Shown in pieces: positions 58,602 through 64,000 of a DNA stretch of 64,000 nucleotides. Made by a program: the position numbers and the translations under genes. How positions within the stretch are numbered: position 1 is the stretch's first letter; every line of letters begins with the position of its first letter. Location: the NCBI GenBank assembly GCA_045595445.1, contig JAZOAK010000002.1:41588-105587 (forward strand), given 5' to 3'. Below the pieces are notes generated by a model that was not told where the DNA came from, made no database searches, and saw nothing but the letters and a program-made list of their open reading frames with translations. Source of the DNA: RGIG3009 sp045595445 (GTDB lineage Bacteria > Bacillota > Clostridia > Oscillospirales > Acutalibacteraceae).

Positions 58602-59288
58602 TCAAGGAATCAGCAACGGACAAAAGCGCAAAGCGTCACAAGAAGTCAGTCGGAAGGTTATCCCCTCCCACTCGCCTTCAAATGCCTGACGAATCCCCGC
58701 ACCGTGAACGTGACCGTAATAACACCGGCGAATGCCTTCTGCTTTAAGTACGTCGGTTAATTCCTCGCAAACACGACCGTCAAACAACGGCGGATAATGC
58801 AAAAACGCCACCGGTTCCAGTTCGGTTTGTTTCGCTGCCCGAATGGAAGTGCGCAAGCGTTCTGCCTCGCGGCGAAGAATTTTGACGTTATCCTCTGCGT
58901 CGTCGTAAAACCAGCCGCGCGATCCGCAAACGGCGAAGCGTCCGTCAACCGGCACCGCATCGTTGTGAACAATGGTAAGCGACGTAAGACCGTTTTCTTC
59001 AAAAAACGCATCCATTTTGCGGCGCGTACACCACCAGTAATCGTGGTTACCCTTAAACAGTAATTTACGGCCGGGGAGTGCGTGCAAAAACCGAAAATCC
59101 TCCAAAGCATCATCCAGTGTCATCGCCCAAGAGATGTCACCGGCGAGCACGACCGTGTCTTCGGGGGTAACAAGTTGCCGCCACTGCTTTTCCAAACGCG
59201 TGACGTAGTCGTCCCAACCGGAAAACACCGTCATCGACTTATCGGTCGTCAACGATAAATGCGGGTCGGATATGACATATAAGGACAC
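58602..59288 (-). CDS. Metallophosphoesterase
   Basis: A 228-residue calcineurin-like phosphoesterase. Metal-binding motifs are visible in order: SDPHL near the N-terminus, LAGDISW, GNHDYWW, LHYPP, and GHVHG. The substrate is unknown; relatives include YfcE-like phosphodiesterases and uncharacterised proteins. The start is GTG 59288, with GAGGTGAGG upstream, nine bases after the thrC stop, so it is the second gene of a thrC operon. Confidence 0.9.
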   Translation of the reverse strand: MSLYVISDPHLSLTTDKSMTVFSGWDDYVTRLEKQWRQLVTPEDTVVLAGDISWAMTLDDALEDFRFLHALPGRKLLFKGNHDYWWCTRRKMDAFFEENGLTSLTIVHNDAVPVDGRFAVCGSRGWFYDDAEDNVKILRREAERLRTSIRAAKQTELEPVAFLHYPPLFDGRVCEELTDVLKAEGIRRCYYGHVHGAGIRQAFEGEWEGITFRLTSCDALRFCPLLIP

Positions 59289-59297
59289 TGCCTCACC

Positions 59298-60788
59298 TCA
59301 TCCCAACAGTTCGAATACAGCTTGTTCCATCGTATCGCGGTCACATACGCCCAAAAAGCGAGGTTGCTTGCCTTTGAGTTCCGCGAGCGGTGCGGGAATC
59401 GGGCAACCGGTCAACGCGTATAACTCGTCTACAACAGCAAATTCATCTTCTCCGTCGATCGCGGGTTTCAAAGCACTTAACACGCTTGCAGAGAACTTGT
59501 ACGGATTCGCCGTAGAAGCCACTACCGTGGGAGTTGCATCCTTGGTACTCTCGCGGTATTCTCGATATACACGCATGGCGACCGCCGTGTGAGTATCGCA
59601 AAGATACTGTTCGTGCTCGTAAATATCGTGTATTTCCTGCAAAGTCTGCTCATCGTCGCACCAACCGGCGGCGAAAAGATCTTTGATCTTGGCAAGCACT
59701 TCATTGGAAACCGTATACGTGCCGTTTTCTTTAAGCTGTTTCATCCAGTCGGCGAGCTGTGCGTCGTCCTCACCGCACAAGTGATACAGCAACCGCTCCA
59801 AGTTCGAGGAAATCAAAATATCCATTGAGGGCGATACCGTGGTGTGGAAATCACGGTTGCGATCGTAGGTGCCTGTATGCAAGAACTCGGTCAAGACGTT
59901 GTTGCAGTTGGAAGCACAAATCAGGCGTGCAATCGGCAAGCCCATTTCGCGTGCGTAATACGCCGCCAAAATGTTACCGAAGTTGCCTGTCGGCACCACC
60001 ACGTTGATGGAATCACCAAGCTTGATACTGCCGTTTTTCAGCATATCACAATAGGCAGAGATGTAATACACGATCTGCGGAAGCAGGCGCCCCCAGTTAA
60101 TCGAGTTGGCAGAAGAAAATTGTTTGCCTTCTTTCGCCAGTTTTTCTTTCACGATCGGATCGGTGAAGATGGTCTTAACACCCGTCTGAGCATCGTCAAA
60201 ATTACCGCGAATGGCACAAACGCCGACATTGACACCCTCTTGCGTAGTCATCTGCAATTTCTGCATCGGGCTGACACCGTTTTCGGGATAGAACACCAAA
60301 ATACGCGTATGAGGCGCATCACGGAAACCCTCCAAGGCTGCTTTGCCGGTATCACCCGAGGTAGCAACCAAAATCACGATTTCGTTACCGTCCGCTGTTT
60401 TCTTCGCCGCAACACGCATAAAGTGCGGTAAAATCTGCAATGCCATGTCCTTGAACGCGCAAGTGGGACCATGCCACAACTCCAATACCGCTGTACCGTC
60501 TTCCATAAAATGGACCGGTGCCGGATGATCGCCGGAGAAACGCTCGGCTGTGTAAGCCGACGCGGCGCAGTCTTGCACTTCCTCATCCGTAAAGTCGGTT
60601 AAAAAGCGCGATAATACGAACACGGCACGCTCAATATACGTTTTGTCAACGAGACCTTCAATATCGCGAAGCGTAACGGAAGGAATCTGCTCGGGAACGA
60701 ACAAGCCGCCCTCCTCGGAAATACCATGGGCAATTGCCTCTGCGGCTGTCACTCGGACAGAACGATCACGCGTACTGTTATACATCAT
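59298..60788 (-). CDS. thrC: Threonine synthase
   Basis: A 496-residue PLP enzyme converting O-phosphohomoserine to threonine. The PLP lysine lies in GPTCAFKDMALQ (about residue 113), and the phosphate-binding loop is in LVATSGDTGKAAL. The N-terminal YNSTRDRSVRVTAAEAI and the C-terminal ASTANPYKFS correspond to the long (E. coli/yeast-type) class. ATG 60788 is preceded by GAGGAG at moderate distance. thrA and thrB are not in the window. Confidence 0.96.
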   Translation of the reverse strand: MMYNSTRDRSVRVTAAEAIAHGISEEGGLFVPEQIPSVTLRDIEGLVDKTYIERAVFVLSRFLTDFTDEEVQDCAASAYTAERFSGDHPAPVHFMEDGTAVLELWHGPTCAFKDMALQILPHFMRVAAKKTADGNEIVILVATSGDTGKAALEGFRDAPHTRILVFYPENGVSPMQKLQMTTQEGVNVGVCAIRGNFDDAQTGVKTIFTDPIVKEKLAKEGKQFSSANSINWGRLLPQIVYYISAYCDMLKNGSIKLGDSINVVVPTGNFGNILAAYYAREMGLPIARLICASNCNNVLTEFLHTGTYDRNRDFHTTVSPSMDILISSNLERLLYHLCGEDDAQLADWMKQLKENGTYTVSNEVLAKIKDLFAAGWCDDEQTLQEIHDIYEHEQYLCDTHTAVAMRVYREYRESTKDATPTVVASTANPYKFSASVLSALKPAIDGEDEFAVVDELYALTGCPIPAPLAELKGKQPRFLGVCDRDTMEQAVFELLG

Positions 60789-60821
60789 AGTCTATCAAGC
60801 TCCTCTGCCAAATTACCCTTT

Positions 60822-60850
60822 ATTGTACCGCATTTTTTACGACTTGTAAA
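60822..60850 (-). promoter_or_regulatory. Promoter of thrC
   Basis: On the minus strand, TTTACA at 60850-60845, a 17-bp spacer, and TACAAT at 60827-60822. Confidence 0.7.
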
Positions 60851-60856
60851 GCATTA

Positions 60857-61771
60857 TTACGGTAAAAATCTCATAAAAAATCGATGGGCATTCTCAAAAA
60901 ACAAGCGGTCAACACACGTTGCTGTTACGCCGCGTTTTTGCAGGTACTCCGCAAACTGTTCATACACACCCACTCCCCGCCATTCAGGCAGTAAATCAGT
61001 GCCGTCCAGATCGCAGCCAAGTGCTACGGTTTCTTCCCCGCCGAGTTCCCAATAGTGATGCAAATGACGATATAAGCACTCAAAACTTTGTTCACCCAGT
61101 TGGTCAGCGCATAAGGTGAGCCCCACCAAACCGCCCCGATCCCGTAACAAGCAAAACTGCTCGTCACGCAGATTGCGCGGGTGTGGCGTTACGGACATGG
61201 ACACGGAATGACTGGCAATAAACGGTAACGTCGTGACTGCGGCAACATCCCAAAATCCCGCCTCGTTCAAATGTGAGACATCCGGCACGATCCCGCACTG
61301 TTCCATCATACGTACCGCTTGCTTTCCGACCTCGGTCAATCCCGCTTTGTTTTTTGATAAGCAGCCGTTGCCCAGTTCGTTGGAACCGTTCCACGTAATG
61401 GTAATCACCTTTACACCGAGTTCTGCCAAATTCGCCACACGCTCCGGCTTCCCTGCCAATGCAGCGCCGCCCTCTACTCCTAAAAAACCAACAACGCAGT
61501 CGGTATTCAAGGCGGCTTGTAGTTGTGAGGTGGTTTGCGGGAAACAAAGTCGTCCTGAGGCTTGCTTTTTCGCGTACATTAACATTTCGCGGCACTGTTG
61601 CCATGCCGGTTCTCCACGCACGGTATCCGGCACAAAAACAGCAAACACTTGGCACCAGGGGTGATACTTCCGCCCGCGTTGCAAATCAAGCGCACAGGAA
61701 TTAGAGGCAAGGCTCTCCCCTTTTCGGTAACATTCGTAGATGGTATCACAGTGTAGATCGAACAGGCGCAA
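60857..61771 (-). CDS. Membrane dipeptidase, M19 family
   Basis: A 304-residue zinc dipeptidase of the renal dipeptidase family. The first metal site is DLHCDT at the N-terminus. GVEGG, DVSHLN, ASHSVS and GCDLDGTD supply further ligands. There is no signal peptide, so it is cytoplasmic in spite of the family name, and would cleave dipeptides, possibly with D-residues. The start is TTG 61771 after GGGGGA, four bases from the yraN stop. It closes the rbgA-lepB-rnhB-yraN gene run. Confidence 0.9.
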   Translation of the reverse strand: MRLFDLHCDTIYECYRKGESLASNSCALDLQRGRKYHPWCQVFAVFVPDTVRGEPAWQQCREMLMYAKKQASGRLCFPQTTSQLQAALNTDCVVGFLGVEGGAALAGKPERVANLAELGVKVITITWNGSNELGNGCLSKNKAGLTEVGKQAVRMMEQCGIVPDVSHLNEAGFWDVAAVTTLPFIASHSVSMSVTPHPRNLRDEQFCLLRDRGGLVGLTLCADQLGEQSFECLYRHLHHYWELGGEETVALGCDLDGTDLLPEWRGVGVYEQFAEYLQKRGVTATCVDRLFFENAHRFFMRFLP

Positions 61772-61774
61772 CGT

Positions 61775-62140
61775 TTATCCCCCATATGCGTTTTCTATGT
61801 GGCGGATTTCAAGCGCTTTTAGCGGCTCGTTTTTGGCGGTAACAACCTCAATCACATCAAACCGCATTTGGCGCGGGTCGGGTTTATGAGCAATATAATA
61901 TAAGGCCGTTTTGATAATACGCCGTTGTTTTTGCGCCGTAACTGCCTCACGCGGCAAATAATAAGAATCCTCCGCGCGGCTCTTGACTTCCACGAACACA
62001 ATATACTCATCATCTGCCGCGATTATGTCAATCTCGCCAAAGCGGGAATGGTAGTTACCTGCCAATATCTCATAGCCGTTATCACGTAAAAAGCGGGCAG
62101 CCAACACCTCGCCGACCGCCCCTTTGGAAACACCTGCCAT
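61775..62140 (-). CDS. YraN family endonuclease-like protein (UPF0102)
   Basis: A 121-residue protein with the PD-(D/E)xK nuclease-like core of UPF0102. GAVGEVLAARFL, FGEIDIIAADDEYIVFVEVKSR and the later RFDVIEV are all in place. A role in DNA metabolism has been suggested for the family, but not shown here. ATG 62140 is the natural start. It follows rnhB by 14 bases, as in many bacteria where rnhB and yraN are neighbours. Confidence 0.92.
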   Translation of the reverse strand: MAGVSKGAVGEVLAARFLRDNGYEILAGNYHSRFGEIDIIAADDEYIVFVEVKSRAEDSYYLPREAVTAQKQRRIIKTALYYIAHKPDPRQMRFDVIEVVTAKNEPLKALEIRHIENAYGG

Positions 62141-62154
62141 GCAATCTTCATTCC

Positions 62155-62754
62155 TTACAATATCTTTTTTAAGAAACTACGGCGATGAATCGGTGAGACT
62201 CCATACTGCGCCAATCGCTCATAGTGAAGCGCCGTACCGTAACCTTTATGCTTTGTAAACTCATATTGCGGATACTGCTCCGCCAACTGCAACATAACCC
62301 GATCACGACTGACTTTGGCTAAAATGGAAGCCGCCGCGATGGATGCAGATAAAGCATCCCCTTTGATGACGTACTGTGCCGGTGCTGTTAAACCATCCGG
62401 AATACGGTTACCGTCCACCAAGATAAGTTGCGGCTGTACCGAAAGTTTTGCCACCGCGCGGCGCATCGCCATAAAGGTCGCCTGCAAAATGTTATGCTCT
62501 TCGATTTCTTCAACAGTTGCCTCGGCAATACCAAACGCTAATGCCTGCTCGCAAATCTCATTGAAAAGTGCTTCGCGCTTTTTCTCGGAAAGTTTTTTGG
62601 AATCGTTAAGACCTTCCGGTATACGAGCGGGATCAAACACGACAGCCGCCGCAAAAACGGGCCCGGCCAGCGGACCGCGCCCTGCCTCGTCCACGCCGCA
62701 CAACAAGGCGGTACCTTGTTGCCGAAATTGCTCGTCAAACTCAAAATTCGTCAT
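62155..62754 (-). CDS. rnhB: Ribonuclease HII
   Basis: A 199-residue RNase H fold enzyme that removes ribonucleotides from DNA. Catalytic acids are in CGVDEAGRGPLAGPV (DEAGRG motif, about residues 20-25), LVDGN and SILAKVSRDR. ATG 62754 overlaps the end of lepB by 14 bases, so translation is probably coupled. Confidence 0.96.
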   Translation of the reverse strand: MTNFEFDEQFRQQGTALLCGVDEAGRGPLAGPVFAAAVVFDPARIPEGLNDSKKLSEKKREALFNEICEQALAFGIAEATVEEIEEHNILQATFMAMRRAVAKLSVQPQLILVDGNRIPDGLTAPAQYVIKGDALSASIAAASILAKVSRDRVMLQLAEQYPQYEFTKHKGYGTALHYERLAQYGVSPIHRRSFLKKIL

Positions 62755-63277
62755 ACAAACCTCCGAAACGGTCGATTGGAGATATGCGGAACACCGCTTT
62801 GCCGATCACGCGGCTCTCTTCAATACAACCAAACGTACGGCTATCTAACGATTGCCCGGCGCTACGGTTATCACCCATAACAAACACCATGCCTTCGGGG
62901 ACGGTAACCTCCCCTTTCATGAGTTCGGGCGATGTGGGAACTTCGATATAGGGTTCTTTCAAGACTTTTCCGTTGAGATACACCTCACCGGTTTTGGAAT
63001 CAATTGATACCGTATCGCCGGCAACGCCGATCACACGTTTGATTAGGGGCTCATCGTCCGTGCCGCGGCTTACCACCACGATATCCCCACGGTCGGGAGT
63101 GTACGGTAAGCAGGAGAGAATCAGCCGTTCTCTGTCGTGCAGCGTGGTTTCCATGGACGTACCCTCTACGTTCACCAAACGAAACAAAAAGGTAAAGATC
63201 AGCGTGATGGCTATCAACGCCGTCGTGATTATTTCAACCCACTCATACAAGCCGGCATATCGTTTTGTTTTTTCCAT
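62741..63277 (-). CDS. lepB: Signal peptidase I
   Basis: A 178-residue membrane peptidase that removes signal peptides from exported proteins. It has one N-terminal membrane helix (about residues 15-35), nucleophile Ser in VEGTSMETTL, general-base Lys in PLIKRVIGVAGD, and box E in FVMGDNRSAGQSLDSRTFG. I place the start at ATG 63277, with GGAGG 7 bases upstream. An ATG two codons earlier overlaps the rbgA stop and touches that site. It is tightly packed between rbgA and rnhB. Confidence 0.95.
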   Translation of the reverse strand: MEKTKRYAGLYEWVEIITTALIAITLIFTFLFRLVNVEGTSMETTLHDRERLILSCLPYTPDRGDIVVVSRGTDDEPLIKRVIGVAGDTVSIDSKTGEVYLNGKVLKEPYIEVPTSPELMKGEVTVPEGMVFVMGDNRSAGQSLDSRTFGCIEESRVIGKAVFRISPIDRFGGLYDEF

Positions 63278-63279
63278 AC

Positions 63280-64000
63280 TCATTCCTCCACCGGTTGCTC
63301 TAACGTGATGCGGCCAATCTTTTGACCGCGAAATTCATCCAACAACATCACCGATGCACGCAAGGTGTCCACCTCACCGCCGGAGATAAGCATCCCGCGT
63401 TTTCGCCCGATCTGCTGTAACAACTCAAAACGATCTTCGCTGAGCGGTTCTGTTAGTTTGTAACGGCTGCGCAGGAAACCCTCATAGTCGGTTGCTAAAA
63501 CGTCCAGCAAGCCGACCGCCAGTTCTTCACTGTCCAATATTTCGTCACGAATGGCACCGGTATACGCCAAATGCTGTGCCACTTGTTGATCCTCAAACTT
63601 CGGCCACAAAATACCCGGTGTATCCAACAGTTGCGCACCGCTGTCGATAACAAACCATTGTTGATTACGCGTAACACCGGGGCGGTCTTCCACTTTTGCT
63701 TTTCCGCCGCGCGCCATACGGTTGATAAAGGAGGATTTTCCCGAATTGGGAATCCCCACCACCATTGCACGAATCGGGCGGTTTACCATTCCTTTTGCCA
63801 CCCACGCGGCAATTTTGTCTTTTAAGATCTCCTGCATGAGCGGTACGAAACGATTGATTCCCTTACCGCTCTTACAATCCACCGCGATAGCGGGAACGTT
63901 GTGTTTGCGATAATAGTCAAGCCATCGCGCCGTTGCCGTCTCGTCCGCGATATCTGCTTTGTTGAGGATCAGCAAACGAGGCTTTTTGGCAACCAACGAG
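63280..64000 (-). CDS. rbgA: Ribosome biogenesis GTPase RbgA (YlqF), 5' end missing
   Basis: 240 residues of a circularly permuted GTPase, continuing beyond base 64000; about 40 N-terminal residues are probably missing. Motif order is G4 LILNKADI, G1 GIPNSGKSS, G2 PGVT, and G3 DTPGILWP, as in YlqF, followed by the C-terminal RNA-binding helical domain. It is needed for late assembly of the large ribosomal subunit. Its stop overlaps the region of the lepB start, and the rbgA-lepB-rnhB order is common in Firmicutes. Confidence 0.95.
   Translation of the reverse strand, partial: SLVAKKPRLLILNKADIADETATARWLDYYRKHNVPAIAVDCKSGKGINRFVPLMQEILKDKIAAWVAKGMVNRPIRAMVVGIPNSGKSSFINRMARGGKAKVEDRPGVTRNQQWFVIDSGAQLLDTPGILWPKFEDQQVAQHLAYTGAIRDEILDSEELAVGLLDVLATDYEGFLRSRYKLTEPLSEDRFELLQQIGRKRGMLISGGEVDTLRASVMLLDEFRGQKIGRITLEQPVEE

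Noticed and set aside
1..64000. CRISPR array
   Set aside because: No regularly spaced direct repeats with unique spacers and no cas genes were seen. The TGGCATA copies near the attachment sites are too few and irregular.

Overview
The window is a chromosomal stretch from a low-to-mid GC Firmicute. It most likely comes from an anaerobic, gut-type member of the Clostridia (Oscillospirales/Ruminococcaceae-like). Support for this includes strong AGGAGG-type ribosome binding sites, sigma-A promoters (TTGACA-17-TATAAT), frequent GTG/TTG starts, and an ECF transporter module with two ATPases. Gene content agrees: a SpoIIM-like sporulation protein, a ClpE-type unfoldase, Rex, Asp23/FakA, a TIGR04086 protein, DUF1540 and DUF5711. 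The taxonomic placement is an inference from gene content, not a database result.

Layout. 1-2450: the first codons of an NfnA-like flavoprotein (minus strand), a tRNA-Tyr, then a small AT-rich accessory island. The island holds three unrecognised genes between two copies of a tRNA T-arm-like repeat, plus a small membrane peptide. 2484-5453: a nucleoside hydrolase, a HAD phosphatase, a PHP histidinol phosphatase and a low-molecular-weight tyrosine phosphatase. 5582-10796: an integrated mobilizable element flanked by a 20-bp direct repeat. It carries a tyrosine integrase, an excisionase, a roughly 700-nt gene-free and highly structured region (candidate large non-coding RNA), a MobV relaxase with a pMV158-type oriT, a structured leader, and a zinc-ribbon membrane cargo protein.

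10901-22110 (minus): one long housekeeping operon running ruvC-ruvA-ruvB, methyltransferase, ecfA1-ecfA2-ecfT, truA, DUF5711, cvpA, pgsA, clpE, with an internal promoter before cvpA. 22119-27436: uridine phosphorylase and an ABC-F protein from divergent promoters, a VTC/DUF4956 pair, a pyridoxal kinase and tRNA-Val. 27468-31682 (minus): an operon of aconitase, rex, an HPr-kinase-like protein, a PqqD protein and an S24/S26 peptidase, with a probable Rex operator on its promoter. 31886-36077 (plus): asp23, fakA, recG.

36116-41743: a YfbR nucleotidase, a hypothetical gene, trpS, and divergently gltX-glnS. 41797-49036 (minus): DUF624 and SpoIIM-like membrane proteins, and the queA-tgt-yajC-TIGR04086 cluster interrupted by a GH2 beta-mannosidase gene. 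49155-51907: asd-dapA-dapB for lysine/diaminopimelate. 51959-58503 (minus): DUF1540 and the proteostasis cluster tig-clpP-clpX-lon-engB. 58602-64000 (minus): thrC with a phosphoesterase, then rbgA-lepB-rnhB-yraN and an M19 dipeptidase.

Most genes are ordinary core functions. The parts that deserve attention are the structured RNA region and leader inside the mobilizable element, the Rex-linked kinase/PqqD/peptidase trio, and the repeat-flanked island beside tRNA-Tyr.
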